Below are positions 42,619-53,799 of a stretch of DNA of 61,470 nucleotides, in pieces (the stretch's first letter is position 1; every line of letters starts with the position of its first letter). The notes under the pieces are model-generated. The model worked only from the letters and a program-made list of their open reading frames with translations, made no database searches and was not told the origin of the DNA. The position numbers and the translations under genes were made by a program. The stretch comes from Clostridia bacterium (GTDB lineage Bacteria > Bacillota > Clostridia > Oscillospirales > CAG-382), in NCBI GenBank assembly GCA_017436675.1, contig JAFSCS010000019.1, forward strand, positions 1 through 61,470, read 5' to 3'.

Positions 42619-43005
42619 ATGACAGAAAACGTAAAGGTACTTGTTGAAGCATTGGCAGAAGCACTCAAAAATGACGAGGCTGTCCTCAAATATCACGAGG
42701 CAAGAAACGATTATTTCACAGATATGGATCTTTTGAAAAAGGTTCAGGAATACAATAACGTTAAAACGGCATACGAGACCGAGGCGGCTCGCGAAGAGCA
42801 CAACGACGAAGCATTGATGCTCCTCGACAAAAGACTCCAAACACTTTTCGGCGAGGTCGTTGAAAACGAAAAGCACAAAGCACTTTCCGATGCGGAGGAT
42901 GCTCTCAACGAGCTTCTCAACTTCATCAACGGAACGCTTATGGGCGCAGTAACGGGTGAATCGGGCTGCAGCGGTAACTGCACGAGCTGCGGCGGATGCC
43001 ACTGA
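42619..43005 (+). CDS. YlbF/YmcA (RicF/RicA) family protein with Cys-rich tail
   Basis: A 128-residue, largely helical protein of the YlbF/YmcA family. In Bacillus subtilis, YlbF, YmcA and YaaT form a complex that carries iron-sulfur clusters and affects RNase Y activity, competence and sporulation. Here the helical part (residues 1-110) is followed by a tail with C-GN-C-TS-C-GG-CH spacing, four cysteines and a histidine, suited to metal or cluster binding. Its place between miaB and mutS corresponds to ymcA in Bacillus. Which paralogue it represents cannot be decided by eye. Confidence 0.82.
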   Translation: MTENVKVLVEALAEALKNDEAVLKYHEARNDYFTDMDLLKKVQEYNNVKTAYETEAAREEHNDEALMLLDKRLQTLFGEVVENEKHKALSDAEDALNELLNFINGTLMGAVTGESGCSGNCTSCGGCH

Positions 43006-43050
43006 TTTTCACGAGCATTAATTAATCCTGAAATTTAAGGAGAGAGAAGT

Positions 43051-45636
43051 ATGGCTTTGACGCCGATGATGTTGCAATACCTTGAGGTAAAGGAGCAATA
43101 TAAGGATTGTATATTGTTCTATCGACTCGGTGACTTTTATGAAATGTTCTTTGACGATGCGAAGATCGTGTCGAAGGAGCTTGACCTCGTTTTGACGGGC
43201 AGAGCCTGTGGCGAGGGCGAACGTGCTCCGATGTGCGGTGTTCCGTTTCATGCTGCCGAGGGGTATATTACAAAATTAGTATCAAAAGGTTATCGCGTTG
43301 CTATATGCGAGCAGATGGAGGACCCGTCACTTGCGAAGGGGATCGTGAAGCGAGAGGTGACTCGCACGATCTCGCCCGGAACGGTGACCGAGGGAACGTA
43401 TCTTTCGGAGGAGCGCAACAACTTTTTTGCATCGCTTCATATCGGCGAAGAGGGGATCGGAGTTGCTTTTTGCGACGTGTCGACGGGCGAGATGTTTGCG
43501 AGATTTCTTGCAGACGGCTCGTATCCCGAGCTTTTTGCGGAGCTTGCGGCATATCATCCGAGCGAGGTGCTTTGCGATGAGACCGTACCTGCGGAGGCAA
43601 AGAGCTTTTGCCGTGAGAAGCTCGGCGCGTTGTTGACCGAAAAGGAGGGAGATTATTTTTCCTTTGACGTCACGATCGCGATGATGAAAAAGCAATACGG
43701 CGAGTTTTTCCGCGATAAATACGGATTTCTTGCGAACGACCCGTCCGCTATCAGCGCGGGTGCGCTTCTCCTGTACATAGAGGAAACACAAAAAACAGAC
43801 GTCAGCTATATCCAAGCACTGACGTATTATACGGAAAACAGAGTTTTGCAGCTCGACTATTTCTCGCGCCGCAATCTCGAGCTGACCGAAACGATGCGCT
43901 CAAAGGAAAAGAAGGGAAGTCTTCTTTGGGTGATCGACAAAACGAAGACCTCGATGGGTGCGCGAATGCTTCGGATGTGGCTTGAACGTCCGTTGGTCGA
44001 TTGCCGTGCTATCAGAGCGCGTCAGGACGCAGTCCGCGAATTGATGGGCGACACCGTGACGAGAACGAATATCTCCGAGGAGCTTCGCTCGATCATCGAT
44101 ATCGAAAGGCTCTTGACGAAGGTCGTCTATAATACGGTATCTCCGCGCGACCTTGTTTCACTTGCGGCGACCTTGAAGAAGATACCGTATATCAAGGAAC
44201 AGCTTTCGATATACAGCGGAACAGAGCTTTCGGCGATCTCGTCGACGATCGACGACTTCACCGATCTTGCCGAATATATCGAAAATATGATGATAGAGGA
44301 TCCGCCCGCACTTGCGCGCGACGGAGGATTTATCAGAAAAGGATATGATCCCGAGCTTGATTATTATCGCGGACTTTTGAATAACGGAAGCGAGATGCTC
44401 AAAAAGCTCGAGGAGGACCAAAGAAGAGCGACGGGTATCAAAACGCTCAAGCTCGGGTACAACAAGGTGTATGGCTATTACATCGAGGTGTCGAAGGGCG
44501 CAGTATCCCAAGTCCCCGCCGAATACAGAAGAATACAGACGCTCACAAACTGCGAACGCTACGTCATCGGCGAGATGAAGGAGTGGGAGCGCGATATGGT
44601 GACCGCCGAGGAAAAGGCAAAGGCGATCGAGCTGATGTTTTTGGATATGGTGAAGGAGCGTGTGGTAAGCCGTCAGCTTTCGCTGCGCCACGTTTCAACG
44701 TCACTTGCAAAGCTCGACGTATATATATCGTTTGCCTCACTTGCGCTCGAAAACAATTACGTTTGTCCCGAGGTCGATGATTCGGACGTTATCGCGATAA
44801 AGGACGGAAGACATCCCGTTATCGAAATGTGTCTTGACGGCGGATATTTTGTTCCGAACGATACGCTTCTCGATTGCACGAATAATAAGGTGATGATAAT
44901 CACGGGACCGAATATGGCGGGCAAATCGACGTATATGCGTCAGGTAGCCGCACTCGTGCTTCTTGCACAGATCGGCTCGTTCATTCCCGCACGCGAGGCG
45001 AGGATCGGTATTGTCGATCGTATATTTACCCGTGTCGGTGCATCGGACGACCTTGCGAGCGGTCAATCGACGTTTATGCTCGAGATGGTCGAGGTGGCGT
45101 CGATACTTGAAAACGCAACGAAAAACAGCCTCATCGTCTATGATGAGATCGGAAGAGGAACGTCTACGTTCGACGGAATGAGCATCGCGAAGGCAGTCGT
45201 TGAATATACCGCGAAGAAGATCGGTGCGAAAACGCTCTTCGCAACGCATTATCACGAGCTGACCGAGCTTGAGAATACGGTCGACGGAGTTGTTAATTAC
45301 AACGTGGCGGCGAAAAAGCGCGGCGAGGAGATCGTGTTCCTCAGAAAGATCGTGAAGGGCGGAACGGATGAAAGCTACGGGATCGAGGTCGCGAAGCTTG
45401 CGGGCGTGCCGAAGGCAGTCGTCACAAGAGCAAGAGAGATCTTGAAGGAGATCAACGAGCAACAGCCGAGCCGAGTTTTGAACGTGAAGAAAAACGACGA
45501 TGATGTAAACGTTTCGTTCGAGGATATCTCGAAAAACGACGTTATCGAAAAAATAAAGGCGCTCGACGTTAATATGTTGACTCCGTTTGAGGCGATATCG
45601 CTTCTTTATGAGTACAAAAAAACGCTGGGCAGTTAA
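43051..45636 (+). CDS. mutS: DNA mismatch repair protein MutS
   Basis: An 861-residue mismatch-recognition ATPase. The N-terminal mismatch-binding domain carries the GDFYEMF motif (Phe-X-Glu) near residue 29. The ABC-type ATPase has Walker A GPNMAGKST near residue 620, the STFMLEM signature, Walker B and the GRGTSTFDG segment and THYHELT. The C-terminal helix-turn-helix follows. Full length and intact. It starts after a GGAGAGAG ribosome binding site 45 bases past the YlbF-like gene, and mutL follows after 24 bases. Confidence 0.97.
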   Translation: MALTPMMLQYLEVKEQYKDCILFYRLGDFYEMFFDDAKIVSKELDLVLTGRACGEGERAPMCGVPFHAAEGYITKLVSKGYRVAICEQMEDPSLAKGIVKREVTRTISPGTVTEGTYLSEERNNFFASLHIGEEGIGVAFCDVSTGEMFARFLADGSYPELFAELAAYHPSEVLCDETVPAEAKSFCREKLGALLTEKEGDYFSFDVTIAMMKKQYGEFFRDKYGFLANDPSAISAGALLLYIEETQKTDVSYIQALTYYTENRVLQLDYFSRRNLELTETMRSKEKKGSLLWVIDKTKTSMGARMLRMWLERPLVDCRAIRARQDAVRELMGDTVTRTNISEELRSIIDIERLLTKVVYNTVSPRDLVSLAATLKKIPYIKEQLSIYSGTELSAISSTIDDFTDLAEYIENMMIEDPPALARDGGFIRKGYDPELDYYRGLLNNGSEMLKKLEEDQRRATGIKTLKLGYNKVYGYYIEVSKGAVSQVPAEYRRIQTLTNCERYVIGEMKEWERDMVTAEEKAKAIELMFLDMVKERVVSRQLSLRHVSTSLAKLDVYISFASLALENNYVCPEVDDSDVIAIKDGRHPVIEMCLDGGYFVPNDTLLDCTNNKVMIITGPNMAGKSTYMRQVAALVLLAQIGSFIPAREARIGIVDRIFTRVGASDDLASGQSTFMLEMVEVASILENATKNSLIVYDEIGRGTSTFDGMSIAKAVVEYTAKKIGAKTLFATHYHELTELENTVDGVVNYNVAAKKRGEEIVFLRKIVKGGTDESYGIEVAKLAGVPKAVVTRAREILKEINEQQPSRVLNVKKNDDDVNVSFEDISKNDVIEKIKALDVNMLTPFEAISLLYEYKKTLGS

Positions 45637-45660
45637 GAAATAAAGGAGAAAACGGAATTT

Positions 45661-47547
45661 ATGGGAATAATCAATTTGCTTGATATACAAACAGCCAACC
45701 TCATCGCCGCGGGTGAGGTCGTTGAGCGTCCATCGTCGGCGATAAAGGAGCTTTGCGAAAATTCCGTTGATGCAGGAGCAAAAAACGTTACCGTTGAGAT
45801 AAAGAACGGCGGTAACACGTATATAAGGGTTACGGACGACGGAAAGGGGATCTCCGACGACGACCTTCCGAAAACGATACTTCGCCATGCGACGAGCAAG
45901 ATACGCTGCGGTGACGATCTCGACGGCATCTCGACGCTCGGGTTCAGAGGCGAGGCGTTGGCGGCGATCAGCTCAGTATCGAGAATGCAGATACTTTCGA
46001 AGCAGGAGGGTGACAAGATCGGAAGGACGCTCGTGTCGAACGACGAGGTCGGTATCGTGATCAGCGACGTGGGGTGCCCCGTCGGCACGACCGTTATCGT
46101 CAAGGACTTGTTCTATAACGTACCCGCAAGACGAAAATTTTTGAAGCGCGATGCTACAGAAGCGGCATCGGTGTCGAGTGTTGTCGAAAAGATGGCGCTC
46201 AGCCACCCCGAGATAGCGTTCCGCTATATTTGTGACGGCGAGACGAAGTTTATTACCTCGGGCGACGGAAAGCTCATCAGCACTATTTATGCGATACAAG
46301 GCAGGGCGTTTGGCTCGACACTTGAGAAGGTCGAATATACGGACGGAGATATGATACTCTTCGGCTACGTTTCCCGCCCCGATTCACCGAGAGGAAGCAG
46401 AAGCGCACAGAATTTCTTCGTTAATAAACGATTCGTCAGATCGAAAACGATGATGGCGGCGCTCGAGGAGGCGTTCTCGTCCTATATCCCTCGCGGAAAA
46501 TTCCCCGCGTGCTGTATCCACGTTTCGATCAACCCGAAGCAGATCGACGTTAACGTCCACCCCGCAAAGCTCGAGGTCAAGTTTTCGGAGGAAAAACGGA
46601 TATTCGACCTCGTATATTACGGTGTAAAGAGCCATCTTTCTGCGCGAGAGATCGAGAAGAAGGAGGAAAACGACCTTCCGCCGCTCGATCCGAAGATAGT
46701 TGAGCTGTTGAAAACACCGATACGCTTCAAGGGCGAGGAGGAGACGGAGCCTCAAAAGGAGGAGATGGCGCCTATTCCCGAAGACAAACCTACCGAAAAG
46801 CACAGAGAAGAGCCACCCGCATATCGTATCCCGACGTTTGAAAAAACGATAATGGTCGCTCCGACACCGAGGGAGGAGACACCAAGCTCAGAACCGCCGA
46901 AGGAGGACGAGGAGCTAAAGGGACAGCTTTTCCTGAGCTACGACGAGGCGACGGAGGAGACGAGCATCAAGGAGAGCACGAGCGACGATTATCGGATCGT
47001 CGGCGAGGTGTATGATGCATACGCGATCGTCGAGAAGAAGGACGGAATATATTTTATCGACAAGCACGCCGCACACGAGCGGATATTATACGAGCAGTTG
47101 AAAAAGCAGAACAGCAAATATGCGCAACAGCTTTTTGAGCCGATGCCCGTAGATCTTGCGACCGAGCTGTGCGATGCCTTGGACGAAAATAAGGAAATGC
47201 TTGCAAGGTATGGGTTTATATATGAAATAAACGGAACGGAGGTATTGCTTCAGGCGATCCCCGACACACTTTTGCAAAGCAAAAGCGACGTTAGACAGTA
47301 TATCGAATCACTCGCATCAAAGCTCGTCGACGGAGACACTCTTCCCATTGAGGAGCGGACGGACCGAGCGTTGTTCACCGTTGCCTGTAAGGCGGCGCTG
47401 AAGGCGGGGATAAGCAACCATATCGCGCATACCGAATGGGTAGTGCGCCGTGTTATGACCGATGAGGGCATCAGATATTGTCCCCACGGCAGACCGATAA
47501 TGAGAAGGATCGAAAAACGAGAGATCGACAAATTTTTTGACAGATAA
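45661..47547 (+). CDS. mutL: DNA mismatch repair endonuclease MutL
   Basis: A 628-residue protein. The GHKL ATPase part has ELCENSVDAGA, DDGKGI and TLGFRGEAL. A variable, acidic, Pro/Glu-rich linker spans about residues 335-440. The C-terminal domain contains the endonuclease motif in the form DKHAAHERILYE, fitting DxHAxxExxxxE, plus ACK and CPHGRP metal-site motifs. It is therefore a nicking MutL, as expected in bacteria that lack MutH. The start is an ATG at 45661 with AAAGGAG upstream. Confidence 0.96.
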   Translation: MGIINLLDIQTANLIAAGEVVERPSSAIKELCENSVDAGAKNVTVEIKNGGNTYIRVTDDGKGISDDDLPKTILRHATSKIRCGDDLDGISTLGFRGEALAAISSVSRMQILSKQEGDKIGRTLVSNDEVGIVISDVGCPVGTTVIVKDLFYNVPARRKFLKRDATEAASVSSVVEKMALSHPEIAFRYICDGETKFITSGDGKLISTIYAIQGRAFGSTLEKVEYTDGDMILFGYVSRPDSPRGSRSAQNFFVNKRFVRSKTMMAALEEAFSSYIPRGKFPACCIHVSINPKQIDVNVHPAKLEVKFSEEKRIFDLVYYGVKSHLSAREIEKKEENDLPPLDPKIVELLKTPIRFKGEEETEPQKEEMAPIPEDKPTEKHREEPPAYRIPTFEKTIMVAPTPREETPSSEPPKEDEELKGQLFLSYDEATEETSIKESTSDDYRIVGEVYDAYAIVEKKDGIYFIDKHAAHERILYEQLKKQNSKYAQQLFEPMPVDLATELCDALDENKEMLARYGFIYEINGTEVLLQAIPDTLLQSKSDVRQYIESLASKLVDGDTLPIEERTDRALFTVACKAALKAGISNHIAHTEWVVRRVMTDEGIRYCPHGRPIMRRIEKREIDKFFDR

Positions 47548-47562
47548 AAGGGAGGAATTTTG

Positions 47563-49588
<2,026 letters not shown>

Positions 49589-49626
49589 TTTTTTTGAGGA
49601 TTATAATTTAAATCAGGTAAAACACT

Positions 49627-52600
49627 ATGAACGTTTTGTATTTCTTTGCTGCATCGATCTCGCTGAAGTGCGGGATAATGCTTTTCGATATATTCAGCGA
49701 TGAAAGTCTCGTGGCGATAATCTCCACGTTGACTTTTTCTGTGCTTGCCTTTTTGGGAGCACATATGACGGTATCGTTCAAAAAAGGGAAGACGGCTTCG
49801 TTTATAGTGTTTTCTGTTTTGTCCGTTCTATGTATGGTCTGCGAGAATATGTTCGCTGTCGGAGAGCTTGAGCTGATGACCTTTCGCACGGTGACGCTAA
49901 TGTATCTCGTTGACCTTCCGCTGTTCGCATACCTCACCTTTTTCGGTGAAAAGCTTATTTCGGAGTTGAAAAAGAGACATATCGTTGAAGCGAGTGTGTT
50001 TATTTTCGCTTTTTTCATCAGCTTTGTCGTTATTTGGAACATCCGCGAAAAAGCGGACGTGCAAACAACGTTTGAGAATACGGCAGAGACCGTGTATGCA
50101 AAGAACGGATATACCAAAAGCGAGTATTTCGGCTCGGGCGAGGGGAAGCACGTCGTTATCCTCGAGGTCCCGTCGCTTTGCGATGCGGTGCTGGAGACGG
50201 AGATCGACGGAGAACCGCTTTTGCCGAACTTCAAGAGCTTTTTTGAGGAGACCTTGTATTTCGAAAGCTTCTATACCGAAACGTATGACGGAAGCATCGA
50301 CATCCAATTTGCCACCCTCAACTCGCTTTTCCCGACGCTTGATAATACTATCGCAAAATACCACCAAAATACGTTCAATTCGCTCTCAAACGTGCTCTCG
50401 CGAAACGGATATAGCACCGAAGAGCTCTCGGGCTTTGACGACGGAACGCATAACCGAGGCGCGTTGTTGCGCTCGCTTGGATTTGACAGAGTTGAGAAAA
50501 CGGCAAGCGATAGCGAAACGCTTCAAAATATCGTCCAAAGCACGTCGGGCAGAGTTAAAACTTTTCAATATGCCGTGCTGTCGACCTCGGCTCGCCCCTA
50601 CGTCAGCCCGAATCACGTCGATACGAAATGCAAGACGGAAATAGATTCGATGATCGATTCGCTCGTTGAAGCAGACCGACTTTTCGGGGAATTTGTCGAA
50701 AAAATGAAAAAAGAGGGCGGGTACGAAAAAACTGTGATCGTCGTTTTCGGAACGGCGACGGAGCTTTCGATCCACAAACGCGGCTCGCTATCGAGCTACG
50801 GAAGCTTTTGCGGCAGGTCGATTGGCGGATATGAGACATATGAAGCTCCGATGGGAATCAGGATCCCGTCGATAAAGCCGAGCGTCAAGGAGACGATCTC
50901 GTCGATATATGACATATTCCCGACGGTGATGGATATTTTGGGTATGAGCGACGAGAATATGCTCGTTTACGGAGACTCTGCATTGCGCGGCGGTGATATG
51001 GGCGTTGCATATATCACGCTCGGAGATGCGCATCGCGGCTCGTTCGTAGATGGCGATCATATCTATATAAAGGCACGAAACGGAAACGACCAGATCTTTA
51101 ATAACAGCGATAAAACGTATGCCTCAACAAGCAGCTGCTTGCCGAGATCGAAGCAGATAATCAGAATGATCGGTGAATGCGAGCTGTTTTATGAGAAGAA
51201 TATATTCAAAAATATGACCCCGAGCGTTTTCTCGGAGATAGCCGAAAAAAACGAACGTGTGACCTTGATCTTTCCCGAGCAGTCGACCGAGGAAACGAGC
51301 GAATTCTATCGCGACGAGCTTTTGGAGTCGAGCAGCATCATTACAGTTGATAAGCTCACGAAAACGACCTATAACCTGAAGATGAGCGGAAGCTCTCTCG
51401 TTGTGAAGAACGTGCTCGACAACGTCGATCGGGTGACCTCGGGCGTTGCGCTTTTCGACCGCATCGTCGGCAAGGAAAGCGTTACCGTTGCACCGTTTGG
51501 TGACGGCGAGATATATTGCTCGTTTTTGATCGAGGGTGAGTATACCGATTTTTTGAAGATGTCGAGCCTTGTCGACGATGAAAAGGTGACCGTTTCTCTC
51601 GGAAAAGCGGTCGCAAAGAACAAAAAAACGATCGAACGAGTGAAGATCGCCGTGTTGTTGGAGGGCGACGACGAGCTTTTCGGGATCAACCTTATCGTCG
51701 GTGAAGCGGCTTCAAGCGGAAAAGCTCCCGAGAAAAGCGAGGGCTTTTCATTCAAGGAGAATGAATTCGGTTTCATTGTCAACGGCAAGGATATGCTCGC
51801 TCGTGCGTATGCGCTCATCGAATCGAAGCTTTTGGGTGTTGTCAGCGGTGATACGTTTTCGAGCGTCTGCGAGCTTATCGGAGCGATGAAAAAGCGAGAC
51901 GTTTTGGTGTTCTTCGATCAATATGACAAAAATACGCTCAAGTTCGCGATCGAGTTCGGATCACTCGTCAGCGCAATAACGGAGGACGGAACGATATGGC
52001 CTATCGTCGGGTATGAAAACGACGTGATCTATTCCGTCGGCGACGATGGAGCGATGATAGAATTTAACGAAAAAGAATGGAAGGGCAGAGTAATGGTTGC
52101 TGTAAACAATGATAAAGAGCTTGTAATAATCGAGGATTTCATTCCGATCGAGGCGCTCATCCGCCCCGGTTACGTCAATAACGATAAAAAATATATCGTT
52201 ATCCATAACACAGGAAACTATGCGAAGGACAGCGATGCGGCGTTGCACGCGTTGTATCTCCATAACCAAGCGGCATCCTCGAGTCCGAGGGAGGCGTCGT
52301 GGCATTATACTGTGGACGATAAGGTAGTGTATTACCATATTCCCGACAACGAGAACGCTTGGCACGCGAGCGACGGAAACTTCGGAAACGGAAACTATTA
52401 CGGGATCGGTATCGAGATCTGTGTCAACGGATTCCCCGAGGTGTATTCGGGCGCGGCGTATGAGAATTGGCTCGTTCAGTTCAAGGCGGCACTCGACAAC
52501 GCGGCGAAGCTGACGGCGCATTTGATGGTCAAATACGATCTTGATATGAGCTCGATAAAGCAACACTATGATTTTGCAAGAGACAAAAAGAATTGCCCGA

Positions 52601-52713
52601 TGCAGATGCGCTGGAATTCAAAAACGCAAACGTTCGAGCGTGATACGGGTGATATGTGGATATATTTCCTCGAGAAAACGGAAGAGGAATGGAAAAAGCT
52701 GGAGAATAAATAA
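49627..52713 (+). CDS. Membrane-anchored LtaS-like (probably inactive) protein fused to an N-acetylmuramoyl-L-alanine amidase
   Basis: A 1028-residue fusion. Residues 1-145 hold about five membrane helices, and 150-470 resemble the extracellular domain of lipoteichoic acid synthase/sulfatase-fold enzymes (LPNFKSFFEETLYFESFY, NSLFPT, SLGFD, YDIFPTVMDILG). E180 matches the metal-binding Glu, but the catalytic Thr region reads DGSIDIQF (222-228) and the metal-binding Asp-His pair is replaced by T376-A377 in VFGTATE, so the synthase looks dead. After a beta-rich linker (about 480-840), residues 852-1020 form an Amidase_2 (T7 lysozyme-like) domain with zinc ligands H860 (VIHNT), H980 and C990 (QHYDFARDKKNC). 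The amidase active site appears intact. It follows tgt by 38 bases. Confidence 0.82.
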   Translation: MNVLYFFAASISLKCGIMLFDIFSDESLVAIISTLTFSVLAFLGAHMTVSFKKGKTASFIVFSVLSVLCMVCENMFAVGELELMTFRTVTLMYLVDLPLFAYLTFFGEKLISELKKRHIVEASVFIFAFFISFVVIWNIREKADVQTTFENTAETVYAKNGYTKSEYFGSGEGKHVVILEVPSLCDAVLETEIDGEPLLPNFKSFFEETLYFESFYTETYDGSIDIQFATLNSLFPTLDNTIAKYHQNTFNSLSNVLSRNGYSTEELSGFDDGTHNRGALLRSLGFDRVEKTASDSETLQNIVQSTSGRVKTFQYAVLSTSARPYVSPNHVDTKCKTEIDSMIDSLVEADRLFGEFVEKMKKEGGYEKTVIVVFGTATELSIHKRGSLSSYGSFCGRSIGGYETYEAPMGIRIPSIKPSVKETISSIYDIFPTVMDILGMSDENMLVYGDSALRGGDMGVAYITLGDAHRGSFVDGDHIYIKARNGNDQIFNNSDKTYASTSSCLPRSKQIIRMIGECELFYEKNIFKNMTPSVFSEIAEKNERVTLIFPEQSTEETSEFYRDELLESSSIITVDKLTKTTYNLKMSGSSLVVKNVLDNVDRVTSGVALFDRIVGKESVTVAPFGDGEIYCSFLIEGEYTDFLKMSSLVDDEKVTVSLGKAVAKNKKTIERVKIAVLLEGDDELFGINLIVGEAASSGKAPEKSEGFSFKENEFGFIVNGKDMLARAYALIESKLLGVVSGDTFSSVCELIGAMKKRDVLVFFDQYDKNTLKFAIEFGSLVSAITEDGTIWPIVGYENDVIYSVGDDGAMIEFNEKEWKGRVMVAVNNDKELVIIEDFIPIEALIRPGYVNNDKKYIVIHNTGNYAKDSDAALHALYLHNQAASSSPREASWHYTVDDKVVYYHIPDNENAWHASDGNFGNGNYYGIGIEICVNGFPEVYSGAAYENWLVQFKAALDNAAKLTAHLMVKYDLDMSSIKQHYDFARDKKNCPMQMRWNSKTQTFERDTGDMWIYFLEKTEEEWKKLENK

Positions 52714-52755
52714 GGGTCAGATCCCCTTGAAATATAAATTTGTGAGGTAAACGAT

Positions 52756-53799
52756 ATGAGAAAAATAAGAATAGGCGTTGTTGGAGCAGGTAATATCTCG
52801 ACTTCTGCGCATCTTCCCGCATATGCGGAATACGACGGAGCGGAGGTCGTTGCGATCGCCGATATCAGCGAGGAGAGAGCGAAGGCGGCTGCCGAAAAAT
52901 TCGGTATCCCGAAATATTACACCTCGGTTGAAGCGATGCTCGATAACGAGGATATCGAAGCGGTCGACATCTGCGTTTGGAACAATGGTCACGCGCCCGT
53001 TGCTATCGAGGCGGCAAAGAGAGGAAAGCACGTTATGTGCGAAAAGCCGCTCGCAATGAATCTCGAGCACGCTATCGAGATGGAGAAAGCGATCAAGCAA
53101 AGCGGAGTGAGATTTCTTCTTGCCGTTCCGGGAAGATTCAGAGCAGAGAATATGAAGGCTCGCGAGCTTTACGAAGAGGGTGCGTTTGGTGACGTATATT
53201 ACGGCAAGACTGCATACATCAGAAGAAGAGGAACGCCGACGGGCTGGTTCACCGACCAAAAGACCTCGGGCGGCGGACCTGTTGTTGATATCGGAGTACA
53301 TAGGATTGACGCTGCTTGGTATATTATGGGATGTCCGAAGCCGACGAGAGTCAGCGCGGCAACGTCGTATAAGATCGGCGATTACCAAACGCTCGGCGTC
53401 AGCAAATGGCAGGGAACACCTTGTCCCGACAACCAATTTGATACGGAGGATATGGGCGCAGGTGCGATCCATTTCGAAAACGGCGCAGTGCTTATTTTCG
53501 AAGCAAGCTGGGCAATAAACGGTCCCGATCATCAGGATACTCAGGTTTGCGGAAGCAAGGGTGGTGTGATCCTCGAGCCGCTTACGTTCTACGGCGAGAA
53601 CGAGGAGGGCTATCTCAAGACGGAGGAGATCAAGGTCGAACAGCCTCATTCTCCGACTTATAACGAGATAGCGCATTTCTGCGATTGTATCAGAGAAGAT
53701 AAAGAAACTAAATTCCCGATCGAGCAAGCAGTACAGCTCCAACAGATACTCCAAGGCATCTATGATTCTGCGAAGCTCGGAAAAGAAGTGGTGCTCTAA
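52756..53799 (+). CDS. Gfo/Idh/MocA family NAD(P)-dependent oxidoreductase
   Basis: A 347-residue oxidoreductase with an N-terminal Rossmann fold (GVVGAGNIS), the EKPLA motif with its conserved lysine near residue 97, and a GGPVVDIGVHRIDAAWYIMG segment containing the family catalytic Asp-x-x-x-His. The substrate is probably a sugar, inositol or amino sugar. It ends exactly where nagA starts, so it is likely to handle an amino-sugar-derived compound in the same pathway. Some relatives (GH109) use NAD as a tightly bound cofactor to cleave N-acetyl-hexosaminides, an alternative that fits the nagA context. Start ATG has GTGAGG upstream. Confidence 0.9.
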   Translation: MRKIRIGVVGAGNISTSAHLPAYAEYDGAEVVAIADISEERAKAAAEKFGIPKYYTSVEAMLDNEDIEAVDICVWNNGHAPVAIEAAKRGKHVMCEKPLAMNLEHAIEMEKAIKQSGVRFLLAVPGRFRAENMKARELYEEGAFGDVYYGKTAYIRRRGTPTGWFTDQKTSGGGPVVDIGVHRIDAAWYIMGCPKPTRVSAATSYKIGDYQTLGVSKWQGTPCPDNQFDTEDMGAGAIHFENGAVLIFEASWAINGPDHQDTQVCGSKGGVILEPLTFYGENEEGYLKTEEIKVEQPHSPTYNEIAHFCDCIREDKETKFPIEQAVQLQQILQGIYDSAKLGKEVVL

